A DNA stretch of 64,000 nucleotides from Pseudomonas sp. GL-B-19 (GCF_019956415.1 NZ_JAHBDK010000010.1:100051-164050), one strand, 5' to 3'. Counted from the first letter of the stretch, positions 33,095 to 42,134 are shown. The notes: generated from the sequence alone by a model not told the origin. A program made the numbers and translations.

Positions 33095-34747
33095 ATGCAG
33101 ACTTCCCTTGATGAATTCGACTACATCGTGGTCGGCGCCGGCCCGGCCGGCTGTTTGCTGGCCAATCGACTGTCGGCCAACCCGCAACACCGGGTGCTGC
33201 TGCTCGAAGCCGGCGGCCGCGATAATTACGCGTGGATTCACATCCCCGTGGGTTACCTGTTCTGCATCGGCAACCCGCGCACCGACTGGTGTTTCAAGAC
33301 CCAGGCGCAACCCGGTTTGCAAGGGCGTACCCTGAGTTACCCGCGCGGCAAAGTGCTCGGTGGCTGCTCCTCGATCAACGGCATGATCTATATGCGTGGC
33401 CAGGCGGGCGACTACGACAGCTGGGCCGCTGACGGCAATCCGGGCTGGAGCTGGAACGACGTGTTGCCGCTGTTCAAAAAGAGTGAAAACCATTTTGCCG
33501 GCGACTCCGAATTTCACGGTGCCAGCGGCGACTGGCGGGTCGAGCGTCAGCGGCTGTCGTGGCCGATTCTCGATGCCTTTCGCAGCGCCGCCGAGCAAAG
33601 CGGCATCGCCAGCATCGATGATTTCAACCAGGGCGATAACGAAGGCTGCGGCTACTTTCAGGTCAATCAGAAGGCCGGGATCCGCTGGAACGCGGCCAAA
33701 GCGTTTCTCAAACCGATCCGCCACCGCGCCAATCTCACGGTGCTGACCGACGTCGAGGTGGACCGTGTGCTGCTGGAAAACGGCCGCGCATCGGCAGTCA
33801 TTACACGCTGGCAAGGTCAGGCGAAAACCTTCAAGGCTCGCAAGGAAATCATCCTGTGTGCCGGTTCCGTCGGCTCACCGGGCATCCTCCAGCGCTCCGG
33901 AATCGGCCCTCGCCCGCTGCTGCAAAAACTCGGAATCGGCGTGGTGCATGAACTGCCGGGGGTGGGCGGCAATCTGCAGGATCACCTGCAACTGCGGCTG
34001 ATCTACAAACTGGAAAACGCGCGGACGCTGAACCAGATCGCCGGCAGCGTGTGGGGCAAGATGGGCATGGGCTTGCGCTACCTGTATGACCGCAGCGGCC
34101 CGCTGTCCATGGCGCCGAGTCAACTGGGGGCCTTCGCCCGCTCGGGGCCGGAACAGACCTCGGCCAATCTCGAATACCACGTGCAACCGTTGTCGCTGGA
34201 GCGCTTCGGCGAGCCGTTGCACCCCTTCCCTGCCTTTACCGCGTCGGTCTGCGATCTACGGCCGCAAAGCCGTGGCCGGGTGGACATTTGTTCCGCCAAC
34301 CCGCAGGACGCGCCTCTGATCCAGCCTAACTATCTGAGCCACCCGGAGGATTTGCGCGTCGCGGCCGATGCCATTCGCCTGACCCGCCGCATCGTCGCCG
34401 CACCAGCGCTGCGCGCCTTCAATCCGGTCGAGTACTTGCCCGGTGCGCGCTTGCAGACCGAAGAGGAATTGCACGAAGCCGCCGCGCAGATCGGCACCAC
34501 CATTTTCCATCCGGTCGGCACCTGCCGGATGGGCAACGACGCGGATGCGGTGGTGGATGCCGAGTTGCGGGTCCACGGCATTCATGGTTTGCGCATTGCC
34601 GACGCCTCGATCATGCCGCGCATCACCTCGGGCAATACCTGTTCGCCGACGCTGATGATCGCCGAAAAAGCGGCGCAACTAATACTCGAAACTACCGCCA
34701 ACACACCCACCCCTGTGGGAGCGAGCCTGCTCGCGATGACGAGATGA
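33095..34747 (+). CDS. GMC-family FAD-dependent oxidoreductase (choline dehydrogenase-like)
   Basis: A 550-residue flavoprotein. The FAD dinucleotide site is YIVVGAGPAGCLLANRLS near the N-terminus; GMC signature 1 is RGKVLGGCSSINGMIYMRG and signature 2 is AGSVGSPGILQRSGIGP. The C-terminal catalytic His is in FHPVGTCRMG, with a second His/Asn in TSGNTCSPTLMIAEKAA. It oxidises primary alcohols to aldehydes. ATG 33095 with GAGG upstream is preferred to ATG 33059. The last about 12 codons (PVGASLLAMTR) are encoded by a REPIN and extend beyond the normal end. Its divergent LysR and the downstream MHS transporter suggest a small catabolic unit. Confidence 0.88.
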   Translation: MQTSLDEFDYIVVGAGPAGCLLANRLSANPQHRVLLLEAGGRDNYAWIHIPVGYLFCIGNPRTDWCFKTQAQPGLQGRTLSYPRGKVLGGCSSINGMIYMRGQAGDYDSWAADGNPGWSWNDVLPLFKKSENHFAGDSEFHGASGDWRVERQRLSWPILDAFRSAAEQSGIASIDDFNQGDNEGCGYFQVNQKAGIRWNAAKAFLKPIRHRANLTVLTDVEVDRVLLENGRASAVITRWQGQAKTFKARKEIILCAGSVGSPGILQRSGIGPRPLLQKLGIGVVHELPGVGGNLQDHLQLRLIYKLENARTLNQIAGSVWGKMGMGLRYLYDRSGPLSMAPSQLGAFARSGPEQTSANLEYHVQPLSLERFGEPLHPFPAFTASVCDLRPQSRGRVDICSANPQDAPLIQPNYLSHPEDLRVAADAIRLTRRIVAAPALRAFNPVEYLPGARLQTEEELHEAAAQIGTTIFHPVGTCRMGNDADAVVDAELRVHGIHGLRIADASIMPRITSGNTCSPTLMIAEKAAQLILETTANTPTPVGASLLAMTR

Positions 34748-34807
34748 CATCCAGCATATGTGTTGATTGATACACCGCCATCGCGAGCAGGCTCGCTCCC
34801 ACAGGGG
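34710..34807. repeat. REPIN, GTGGGAGCGAGC class
   Basis: CCCCTGTGGGAGCGAGCCTG at the left and its exact inverse at the right enclose about 40 bases. The stop codon of the GMC gene is inside the left arm. Such elements are mobilised by REP-associated tyrosine transposases encoded elsewhere. Confidence 0.9.
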
Positions 34808-34918
34808 ATTGTGCAGCCCCTAGGATTGCAGTTGGCTCGCGGGCATTGAGGACTACTTCTACAAGGAACACGCAACACCAGTGGAACAACAAAAACAATC
34901 ACTGTAAGGGATACCGAT

Positions 34919-36541
34919 ATGTCAGAAAATGTTCAGTCTCTGGAAGCCGTGCCGGTCGAGACGATCAGCCACGACACCCGCAAAGTCATCTTCGCCTCGT
35001 CGCTCGGAACGGTCTTCGAGTGGTACGACTTTTTCCTCTATGGCGCTCTCGCGGCGGTGATCAGCAAACAGTTTTTCGCCGGGGTCAACGACACCACGGC
35101 GTTCATTTTTGCGCTGATGGCCTTCGCGGCGGGCTTCGTGGTGAGGCCCTTCGGCGCCCTGGTCTTCGGCCGACTGGGGGACATGATCGGACGTAAATAC
35201 ACGTTCCTCGCAACCATCGTACTCATGGGTCTGGCGACCTTCTGCGTCGGCTTGCTGCCGACCTACGCGAGCATCGGCATCGCCGCGCCGATCATCCTGG
35301 TGGTGCTGCGCATGCTTCAGGGGCTGGCCCTGGGCGGTGAATACGGCGGCGCTGCGACGTATGTCGCGGAGCACGCACCGATGGGCAAACGCGGTTTCCA
35401 CACCAGCTGGATTCAGTCCACGGCGACCCTCGGATTGTTGCTGTCGCTGTTGGTGGTGCTCGGCTGCCGTTACTTCACCGGTGACCAGTTCGAAGTCTGG
35501 GGCTGGCGCATTCCGTTCCTGTTTTCGATCGTTCTGCTGGGCATCTCGACCTGGATTCGCCTGAGCCTGCACGAATCGCCGGCCTTCGTGAAAATGAAAG
35601 CCGAAGGCAAACTCTGCAAATCGCCGCTGCGCGAGTCCTTCGGTAAGTGGGAAAACCTCAAAGTTGTACTGATTGCCCTGTTCAGCATCAACGCCGGGCA
35701 AGCGGTGACCTTTTACGCCGCGCAGTTTTACGTGCTGTTTTTCCTCACCCAGTTCCTCAAGATGGACCCGGCCTTGGCCAACGGCCTGCTGATCGTCAGC
35801 GTGATCATCGGCGCGCCGTTCTTCATCTTCTTTGGCTGGCTGTCGGACAAGGTCGGGCGCAAGCCGGTGCTGATGATTGGCCTGCTGCTGGCCACTGCGC
35901 TGTATTTCCCGATCTTCAAATCCCTGGCGCATTACGCCAACCCGGCCATTGACCAGGCCAGCCGCCAGGCGCCTATTACCGTGTTGGCCGACCCGGCGAC
36001 GTGCACGTTCCAGTTCGACCCGGTGGGCAAGGCGAAATTTGATAGCCCGTGCGACAAGGTCAAAACCTTTCTGGTCAAGCAAGGCCTGCCTTACGCCAGC
36101 GCTGCCGCACCCGCTGGCAGTGGCGTGCAGGTCAGTGTCGGTGACGTGACGCTGGAAGGCTTCGATGAAGCTGCCCTGCGTGGCGCGGTGACCCTCGCCG
36201 GCTATCCGTCAAAGGCTGACATGCAGCAAATCAACAAACCGATGATCGTCGCGCTGATCGTGATCCTGATCATCATCTCGGCCATGTGCTACGGCCCGCT
36301 GGCGGCGTTGATGGTCGAGCTGTTCCCGACGCGAATCCGCTACACCTCGATGTCACTGCCCTATCACATCGGCAATGGCTGGTTTGGCGGGTTCCTGCCG
36401 ACCGTGTCGTTTGCCTTGGTGGTCTACACCGGCGACATCTTTTACGGGCTCTGGTACCCGGTGGTGATTACCGCGGTGAGCCTGGTGGTGGGGATGATCT
36501 GTTTGCGTGAGACCAAGAACGTGGACCTCGATAAAAACTGA
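34919..36541 (+). CDS. MFS transporter, metabolite:H+ symporter (MHS) family
   Basis: A 540-residue inner-membrane transporter of the MHS family (relatives: KgtP, ProP, ShiA). MHS signatures are FEWYDFFLYGALAAVISKQF at residues 27-46, RPFGALVFGRLGDMIGRKY in the first cytoplasmic loop, and GEYGGAATYVAEHAP. It is longer than the usual about 430 residues because residues about 342-437, between helices 8 and 9, form an extra soluble domain with a Cys pair (ATCTFQFD and DSPCDK) predicted to face the periplasm. AAGGGATACC precedes the ATG. It probably imports the substrate or related acid for the GMC pathway (inference). Confidence 0.88.
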   Translation: MSENVQSLEAVPVETISHDTRKVIFASSLGTVFEWYDFFLYGALAAVISKQFFAGVNDTTAFIFALMAFAAGFVVRPFGALVFGRLGDMIGRKYTFLATIVLMGLATFCVGLLPTYASIGIAAPIILVVLRMLQGLALGGEYGGAATYVAEHAPMGKRGFHTSWIQSTATLGLLLSLLVVLGCRYFTGDQFEVWGWRIPFLFSIVLLGISTWIRLSLHESPAFVKMKAEGKLCKSPLRESFGKWENLKVVLIALFSINAGQAVTFYAAQFYVLFFLTQFLKMDPALANGLLIVSVIIGAPFFIFFGWLSDKVGRKPVLMIGLLLATALYFPIFKSLAHYANPAIDQASRQAPITVLADPATCTFQFDPVGKAKFDSPCDKVKTFLVKQGLPYASAAAPAGSGVQVSVGDVTLEGFDEAALRGAVTLAGYPSKADMQQINKPMIVALIVILIIISAMCYGPLAALMVELFPTRIRYTSMSLPYHIGNGWFGGFLPTVSFALVVYTGDIFYGLWYPVVITAVSLVVGMICLRETKNVDLDKN

Positions 36542-36550
36542 CGGGCCTTT

Positions 36551-36586
36551 GTGGCGAGGGACTCCCTCGCCACGCTTGGCTTTTTT
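36551..36586 (+). terminator. Terminator of MHS transporter gene
   Basis: GTGGCGAGGGA and TCCCTCGCCAC form an 11-bp stem, followed by GCTTGGC and six T residues, ten bases after the transporter stop. Confidence 0.8.
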
Positions 36587-36605
36587 ATCTTCAGTAAAAC
36601 GTCCC

Positions 36606-36974
36606 TCAGACCTCGGCGTCGAGTAACTCGAACTTCACCTGATCCGGGTAGAACGCCACATATTCGCGTATCTGCTCAACGGACACTTTGGGGTCTTCAT
36701 AACTCCAAACCGCATTGGCGCTTTCATGCCCCGGGACTTGCAAACTGAAATAGCTGGCATCGCCCTTGTAGGGGCAATAGCTGGTGTGGTCGGTGCGGGC
36801 GTAATACTTTTCGTCGATGTCCTCTCGCGGCACGTAATACACCGGCGGGTAATTGGCCTCCAACAGCACCAGTGCGCGCGCGGACGCGGCCACCTGAATG
36901 CCATGAAACTTCACCAACAGGCAGCCCGGCTGCTCGGCGATGGTAATGACAGGACTAGGAGCGGAGCTTTTCAT
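36606..36974 (-). CDS. DUF427 domain protein
   Basis: A 122-residue cytoplasmic protein of the DUF427 family, with VPREDIDEKYYARTDHTSYC, PYKGDASYFSL and AVWSYEDPK, all diagnostic. The conserved His/Cys (DHTSYC) and Lys look like an active site, but no reaction is established for the family. GAGGAACG precedes the ATG. It is a single gene converging on the transporter. Confidence 0.88.
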   Translation of the reverse strand: MKSSAPSPVITIAEQPGCLLVKFHGIQVAASARALVLLEANYPPVYYVPREDIDEKYYARTDHTSYCPYKGDASYFSLQVPGHESANAVWSYEDPKVSVEQIREYVAFYPDQVKFELLDAEV

Positions 36975-37256
36975 GGAATACGTTCCTCATGACGGTGATA
37001 AACCTGTGGGAGCGTGCGGTGCGGCGATCCGGCTTGCCCGCGATGGGTCGCGCAGCGGCCCCAAAACCCGAGACCACATCTGTCAGGTATAACCCAAAAT
37101 TCGTCATCGCTACGGCCTCGCAGCCGAACGGACCGTTTCGACGATAGCAACCAAACGCAACAGCTTTGCTGTACATCCATACAGATAAAGATTGATCGAT
37201 TGCTCATCTCCGGCCATTCTGTGCGCCTCTTGCACACTTGAAGAACGATGGTGGTT

Positions 37257-39206
37257 ATGCGGCTGTACCTCTGTGAAAAACCTTCCCAGGCCAAAGACAT
37301 TGCGGCCGTGCTCGGCGCCAAGCGTCGGGGCGATGGCTGCTGGCTGGGAACAGACGTCACGGTGACCTGGTGCATCGGCCATTTGCTGGAAACAGCACCG
37401 CCGGACGCCTACGACGCGCGCTACAAACGCTGGGTACTGGCGGACCTGCCGATCATTCCCGAGAAATGGAAGATGACCGTCAAGCCGCGCACGGCCAGCC
37501 AGTACAAAGCCGTCAAACGCTTGCTCGGCGAGGCCGATGAGCTGGTAATCGCCACCGACGCCGACCGTGAGGGTGAGATGATCGCCCGCGAACTGGTCGA
37601 GCACTGCCGCTATCGCGGGCCGATCCGCCGGTTGTGGCTGTCAGCGCTGGACGACGCGTCGATCCGCAAGGCACTGGCCGCGCTCAAGCCTGGGGCCGAA
37701 ACCTTCAGCCTTTATCATTCGGCATTGGGCCGCTCCCGGGCTGACTGGCTGATCGGGATGAACATGAGCCGGTTGTTTACGTTATTGGGGCGTCAGTCCG
37801 GTTATCAGGGCGTATTGCCGGTGGGCCGGGTGCAGACGCCAACGTTGCGGCTGGTGGTGGATCGTGATCGCAGCATTGCCGACTTCGTCCCCGTGGCCTA
37901 CTGGGCCATCGATGTGCAACTGCTGCACGACGGCACGGCGTTCACGGCTCAGTGGCGCGCGGCATCCGATGCTTGCGACGATCAGGATCGCTGCCTGAAT
38001 CAGTCCCTCGCACAAGACGCTGCCCGAGCAATTGGCAACGCTGCGAGTGCACGCGTGATCAAGCTGCGCACCGAGCGAATGCGTGAAATGGCGCCTTTGC
38101 CGTTCGATCTGGGCACCTTGCAGGAAGTCTGCTCGAAGAAGCTCGGGCTCGGCGCCCAGGAAACCCTTGATATCGCCCAGGCGCTCTACGAAACCCACAA
38201 GGTCATCACCTACCCGCGCAGCGATTGTGGTTTTCTGCCATTGAGTCAGCACAGCGAAGCCCCGGGGATTCTCGCCGCACTGCGCCAGGCCGATCCGTCC
38301 CTGAACGCGCTGAACGATTACCTGGAACCGCAACGGCGCTCACGGGCCTGGAACGATGCCAAGGTCACCGCTCACCACGGCATCATCCCGACGGCGGCGG
38401 CGAAGAATCTGGATCGGCTGGTGGGCAAACAGCGGGCGGTCTACACGCTGATCCGCGCCCGTTATCTGGCGCAATTCCTGCCCAATCACGAATACGACCG
38501 CACCCAAGCCGATTTCAACTGTGCCGGTGAAGCCTTGCGCGCCGTCGGCAAACAAATCGTCGAGCCCGGCTGGAAACGTGCCCTGCCGGAAGCCCTGGCC
38601 CCCGCCAAGGGCCGCGAGGCGCCGGCGCCACAAACCCTGCCGGCATTGGCCGAAGGGCTCGATTGCGCAGTGGCCGACGTGAAGCTCAAGGACCTGTGGA
38701 CGCAGCCACCCAAACCGTTCACCGAAGGCGACCTGATCAAGGCCATGAAGAACGTGGCCAAACTGGTGGAAGATCCGCTGCTCAAACAGAAGCTCAAGGA
38801 CACCACCGGCATCGGCACCGAGGCGACACGCGCCTCGATCATCCAGGGCTTGCTCGACCGTGGTTATCTGATCAAGAACGGCAAAGCCCTGGCCGCCACC
38901 CCGGCGGCCTTCAGCCTGATCGATGCGGTGCCGCGCGCGATTGCCGACCCCGGCACTACCGCGATCTGGGAACAGGCGCTGGACATGGTGCAGAGCGGCG
39001 AAATGAGCCTGGAAGAATTCGTCACCAAACAGGCGGCGTGGATGAGCAAGCAAGTCGCCCGTTGCGCCGGTCTGAGCCTGACCATCAGCGGGCCGGCCAG
39101 TCCCGCCGGGCGTGGCGCTGCACCGTGGAAAAACAAACGCAAGCCGGTGAAACGTAAACCCGCGACGAGCAGCAAACGCGCCACCAAACCGGCAAGCAAG
39201 GCTTGA
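37257..39206 (+). CDS. topB: DNA topoisomerase III
   Basis: A 649-residue type IA topoisomerase that decatenates DNA and resolves recombination intermediates. The Toprim domain starts MRLYLCEKPSQAKDIAAVLG and carries the acidic cluster IATDADREGEMIARE. The active tyrosine is in VITYPRSDCGFLP (about residue 319). GIGTEATRASIIQGLLDRGY is the conserved late motif, and a Lys/Arg-rich tail (KNKRKPVKRKP) replaces zinc fingers. ATG 37257 gives the family N-terminus; an in-frame ATG three codons earlier is possible. Confidence 0.93.
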   Translation: MRLYLCEKPSQAKDIAAVLGAKRRGDGCWLGTDVTVTWCIGHLLETAPPDAYDARYKRWVLADLPIIPEKWKMTVKPRTASQYKAVKRLLGEADELVIATDADREGEMIARELVEHCRYRGPIRRLWLSALDDASIRKALAALKPGAETFSLYHSALGRSRADWLIGMNMSRLFTLLGRQSGYQGVLPVGRVQTPTLRLVVDRDRSIADFVPVAYWAIDVQLLHDGTAFTAQWRAASDACDDQDRCLNQSLAQDAARAIGNAASARVIKLRTERMREMAPLPFDLGTLQEVCSKKLGLGAQETLDIAQALYETHKVITYPRSDCGFLPLSQHSEAPGILAALRQADPSLNALNDYLEPQRRSRAWNDAKVTAHHGIIPTAAAKNLDRLVGKQRAVYTLIRARYLAQFLPNHEYDRTQADFNCAGEALRAVGKQIVEPGWKRALPEALAPAKGREAPAPQTLPALAEGLDCAVADVKLKDLWTQPPKPFTEGDLIKAMKNVAKLVEDPLLKQKLKDTTGIGTEATRASIIQGLLDRGYLIKNGKALAATPAAFSLIDAVPRAIADPGTTAIWEQALDMVQSGEMSLEEFVTKQAAWMSKQVARCAGLSLTISGPASPAGRGAAPWKNKRKPVKRKPATSSKRATKPASKA

Positions 39207-39320
39207 TGGCACTTCGAACGGACGGTGATGGTCTAGTGTTCTTCAAGTCCGGCGACCGCCTGTTTTTGAACAGATATCGCAGCCTCGTTTCACTCGATAG
39301 CTGCTACAGGAATTTTATTT

Positions 39321-39950
39321 ATGATTATCGTGCATCACCTGAACAACTCCCGCTCCCAGCGCATTCTCTGGCTGTTGGAAGAGCTGTCAATTCCTTACGA
39401 GCTGAAACGGTATCAGCGCGATCCGAAAACCAATCTCGCACCGCCGGAACTGAAAGCGATCAATGCGTTGGGAAAATCGCCGGTCATCGAAGACGGTACG
39501 CAGACGCTGATCGAGTCCGCAGCGATCATCGACTACTTGATTCGCCGGCATGGCCAGGGTCGTCTGCAACCCGATCCGTCCACACCCGCCTACGACGAAT
39601 ACATCCAGTGGCTGCACTTCGCCGAAGGCTCCGCCATGTTGCCGCTGATGTTGAACCTGTATGTCGGACGTCTGGGTGAAGCCGGTGGACCGCTGCATCC
39701 GCGCATCAACTCGGAAGTGGCCAATTACCTTGGCTACCTCGACACCGCACTGAGCCAGTCCGATTTTCTGCTCGGTGATGACTTCAGCGCCGCCGACATC
39801 CAGATGAGCTTCATTGGCGAGATCGCCAGAGTCCAGGGCAAGCTGGGCAACTATCCTCATGTAGCGGCCTGGATCGATCGCTTCCAGGCGCGCCCGGCTT
39901 ACATCGCCGCATTGAAGAAAGGCGGGAAGTACGACTTCGCGCCGCACTGA
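39321..39950 (+). CDS. Glutathione S-transferase
   Basis: A 209-residue GST with a thioredoxin-fold N-terminus (HHLNNSRSQRILWLLEELSI, a Ser-containing active loop), NALGKSPVIEDGTQTLIESA for glutathione binding, and a C-terminal helical domain (FLLGDDFSAADIQMSF). AGGAA precedes the ATG. It resembles bacterial beta/theta-like GSTs of unknown substrate. It is followed 51 bases later by a GNAT acetyltransferase gene on the same strand. Confidence 0.87.
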   Translation: MIIVHHLNNSRSQRILWLLEELSIPYELKRYQRDPKTNLAPPELKAINALGKSPVIEDGTQTLIESAAIIDYLIRRHGQGRLQPDPSTPAYDEYIQWLHFAEGSAMLPLMLNLYVGRLGEAGGPLHPRINSEVANYLGYLDTALSQSDFLLGDDFSAADIQMSFIGEIARVQGKLGNYPHVAAWIDRFQARPAYIAALKKGGKYDFAPH

Positions 39951-40001
39951 GTGATCCTGACAGGGCCACGGATGGCCCTGCGCAATCTGGAGCGCCCCTA
40001 A

Positions 40002-40505
40002 ATGCCTTCGATAGAACTGCACGCCGCACAGCGCGACGACCTCGACACCCTCGAAAACCTGATGCAGTTCTACGTATACGACTTCAGCGAATGGCTGCCA
40101 CTGAAATTGGGTGAACATGGTTTTTTCAGTATCCAGCCCAAACCGGAGTACTGGCGTAACCCTGCGACCCGGCCGTTTCTGATCAGGGTGGACGGTGAGC
40201 TGGCCGGTTTCGTGACCGTAGATGACGACACCCACATCAAGGGTGCCGAGTACAACATCGGCTACTTTTTTGTCAGTCGGCGCTTCCGTGGCCAAGGTGT
40301 CGCGAAATTTGTCGTTTCCACCCTCTTGAGCCAATTCCCCGGTCAATGGCAGATTTTCCACATCGATGCGAACCCGCCCGCACGACGGTTCTGGGCCAAA
40401 GTGATACCCGATCTCGCAGGCGGCCTATTCACCCTGCATCAGCGGCCAGTAGACGGTTATCCCTCCACCTTCTACCGCTTCCACTGCCCACCGCCGTCGC
40501 CCTGA
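40002..40505 (+). CDS. GNAT-family N-acetyltransferase
   Basis: A 167-residue acetyltransferase. The acetyl-CoA site is FFVSRRFRGQGVAKFVVSTL (motif A: R-G-x-G-V/A-A), preceded by the strands LIRVDGELAGFVTVDDDTHI and followed by IDANPPARRFWAKV (motif B). Substrate is unknown. It may be co-transcribed with the GST gene. Confidence 0.85.
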   Translation: MPSIELHAAQRDDLDTLENLMQFYVYDFSEWLPLKLGEHGFFSIQPKPEYWRNPATRPFLIRVDGELAGFVTVDDDTHIKGAEYNIGYFFVSRRFRGQGVAKFVVSTLLSQFPGQWQIFHIDANPPARRFWAKVIPDLAGGLFTLHQRPVDGYPSTFYRFHCPPPSP

Positions 40506-41024
40506 CGGACGCGTCCAGGCTTGCGTTTTTCATTCCAATCCGTTTTGTCAGACAATATGTAGTGACTTAAAAAAATCACTACATAACGGTTGACGCCTCC
40601 GATTTGCCCTTGCATGATGCAGACATCTCCCCGATCGGGAGTACCGCAACATGTTTGAGCAAGCTCGTCTGACCGCCGAGCTGTTTTTCCCGGATACACG
40701 CTGCCCACAAGGCAGATTGAAGAAGCTGACCTGGCCCGAACGTCCAGTACAAGGACGAGAAGCGCTGGCGATCAATCCTCATGAAGCTTGTGGCCGACCC
40801 TCAAAAGTCGGCAGTGGCCAGAAGGTTATCGCTGCTTCTCTTCGTTGTGACGCTAACGCGTAGCAGTTATTCAACACGACTACATGCAACAGACGCGGGA
40901 CCCCGTTGAATTCGACGGCCGACCGCTGACGTCCTGGTTTCGGTGCCAGGGATCAACTAACCGATGGGCTACTTGTATTAGCGACTCAACTTAAAAAAAT
41001 TACCAAATGGTCAAGGGGCATATT
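40506..41024. other. Intergenic region without confident gene
   Basis: This 519-base stretch has only short frames without good ribosome sites or recognisable motifs. The only clear structure is the palindrome at 40556-40585. Confidence 0.4.
40556..40585. promoter_or_regulatory. Perfect 10-bp inverted repeat, possible operator or hairpin
   Basis: TATGTAGTGA and TCACTACATA are separated by ten bases rich in A. The spacing suits either a dimeric regulator or an RNA hairpin. No neighbour gives a clear assignment; it lies about 50 bases downstream of the acetyltransferase stop. Confidence 0.45.
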
Positions 41025-41354
41025 ATGAATCTGAACAATCAACCTACTATCGATGAACTGGCTCGTATGTTCGCGGCGCAAAAAGACAGCCTCGACAGCC
41101 ACATTCTGTGGATCAGCAAATCGGGCCAGGTTCATATCGACTGCCTGTCGCCTCACGCTCATGAAGCGGAGTTCGACCAGAACAACCAGAACCTGCTCGC
41201 CCGACTGAAGATGTACCGTCGCGGCCAGGGCTATGTCGGCAAGAAAGCCGCAGCCGACAAGGACTTCATCGGTAATGTTCTGCAAACGCTGAAACAGGCG
41301 TGGGCATCGTTGCAGAACCAGAACGAAGTTCGGGTGATTGATCGGTTCTACTAA
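41025..41354 (+). CDS. Conserved hypothetical protein (109 aa)
   Basis: A 109-residue soluble protein starting MNLNNQPTIDELARMFAAQK, with HILWISKSGQVHIDCLSPHA, then a charged part (KMYRRGQGYVGKKAAADKDF). AAGGGG precedes the ATG at 41025. I recognise it only as a conserved Pseudomonas protein of unknown function; there is no signal peptide or membrane segment. A large hairpin follows 44 bases after the stop. Confidence 0.72.
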   Translation: MNLNNQPTIDELARMFAAQKDSLDSHILWISKSGQVHIDCLSPHAHEAEFDQNNQNLLARLKMYRRGQGYVGKKAAADKDFIGNVLQTLKQAWASLQNQNEVRVIDRFY

Positions 41355-41398
41355 TAAGGTGAAGTCAAACCTGACTCACTCATAAAAAGCGCTTCACG

Positions 41399-41456
41399 GA
41401 TTACCGGGAAAGACGTTCTTGATCTTCATGAAAAAGAACTCGCTTTCCCGGTAATC
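41399..41456 (+). terminator. Long imperfect hairpin after the 109-aa gene
   Basis: GATTACCGGGAAAG pairs exactly with CTTTCCCGGTAATC, and inside it GTTCTT pairs with AAGAAC, giving an about 20-bp two-part stem over 58 bases. The following sequence is only mildly T-rich (GTTTGTTTGC), so it may be a terminator, a stabilising element or a structured RNA. Confidence 0.5.
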
Positions 41457-41628
41457 GTTTGTTTGCTTGATTGATTTCGTTCCACGTCATCAATCACTTC
41501 CCCCGCTCGCTATCAGATGCGCTGCGACGCGCAGATTTGTATCGAACTGTATGTTCGGCGCGGATCTTACACAGCGTTACACAACGGCCGGTTCAAGACA
41601 CACACGCACGACATGAGGGTGCAAAAGT

Positions 41629-41681
41629 GGGCTTCGTCGCAAGGGCTTCCCAGAACCCTGCGACTTGAATGATGAAGCCCC
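41629..41681 (+). promoter_or_regulatory. Two-part hairpin in the ohr1 leader
   Basis: GGGCTTC pairs with GAAGCCC and, inside, GTCGCAAGGG pairs with CCCTGCGAC with one bulge. The structure ends about 20 bases before ATG 41703, close enough to affect ribosome access or transcript stability. The other two ohr genes have no counterpart. Confidence 0.4.
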
Positions 41682-41702
41682 TACCCTTAGCAGGAACCTG
41701 CC

Positions 41703-42122
41703 ATGATCAATCAAAACGATACTGTGCTGTACACCGGGAAAACCCACACCACCGGCGGCCGTGACGGTCAGTCGAAAAGTTCGGACGGACGTCTGGACAT
41801 CAAGCTGTCCCCACCCGGCTCGTCTGGCAGCGGCACCAATCCGGAACAGCTGCTGGCGGCAGGTTGGTCGGCCTGTTTTATCGGCGCAATGGGCAAAGCG
41901 GCGGTTGCGTTGAAGGTGACTCTGCCGAGCGACGTTGCCGTGGAAACCGAAATCGATCTGGGCAAGACCGACAACGCTTTTTTCCTCCAGGCACGCCTCA
42001 ATGTCAGCCTTCCGGGCCTCGATCCGGCGGTCGCCCGGGCCGTCGTGGACGCCGCCCACCAAACCTGCCCGTATTCCAAGGCGACCCGCGGCAACATCGA
42101 TGTCGAGATCAATCTGGTTTGA
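41703..42122 (+). CDS. ohr: Ohr organic hydroperoxide reductase, paralogue 1
   Basis: A 139-residue Ohr/OsmC-fold thiol peroxidase that reduces organic and lipid hydroperoxides. Catalytic residues as known for P. aeruginosa Ohr are Cys58 (AGWSACF), Cys122 (QTCPYSKATRGNI), Arg20 (TTGGRDG) and Glu48 (NPEQLL). Length and N-terminus are those of canonical Ohr, and differ from the two paralogues downstream, which carry an insertion before the first Cys motif. It lacks the palindromic operator found before the other two and has a hairpin leader instead. Confidence 0.9.
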   Translation: MINQNDTVLYTGKTHTTGGRDGQSKSSDGRLDIKLSPPGSSGSGTNPEQLLAAGWSACFIGAMGKAAVALKVTLPSDVAVETEIDLGKTDNAFFLQARLNVSLPGLDPAVARAVVDAAHQTCPYSKATRGNIDVEINLV

Positions 42123-42134
42123 TCCGCCCCTGTG

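Noticed and set aside
34922..36082. 386-codon open frame on the minus strand
   Set aside because: It lies wholly opposite the MHS transporter gene; its composition (Gln/Arg/His-rich) is the shadow expected from a GC-rich membrane-protein gene.
38340..39212. 290-codon open frame opposite the topB 3' half
   Set aside because: Shadow of topB; no ribosome site or domain.
39387..40361. 324-codon open frame on the minus strand
   Set aside because: It spans the antisense of both the GST and GNAT genes, whose motifs are clear.
40651..40863. 70-codon plus-strand frame
   Set aside because: No ribosome site, no recognisable motif, and poor codon pattern in the second half.
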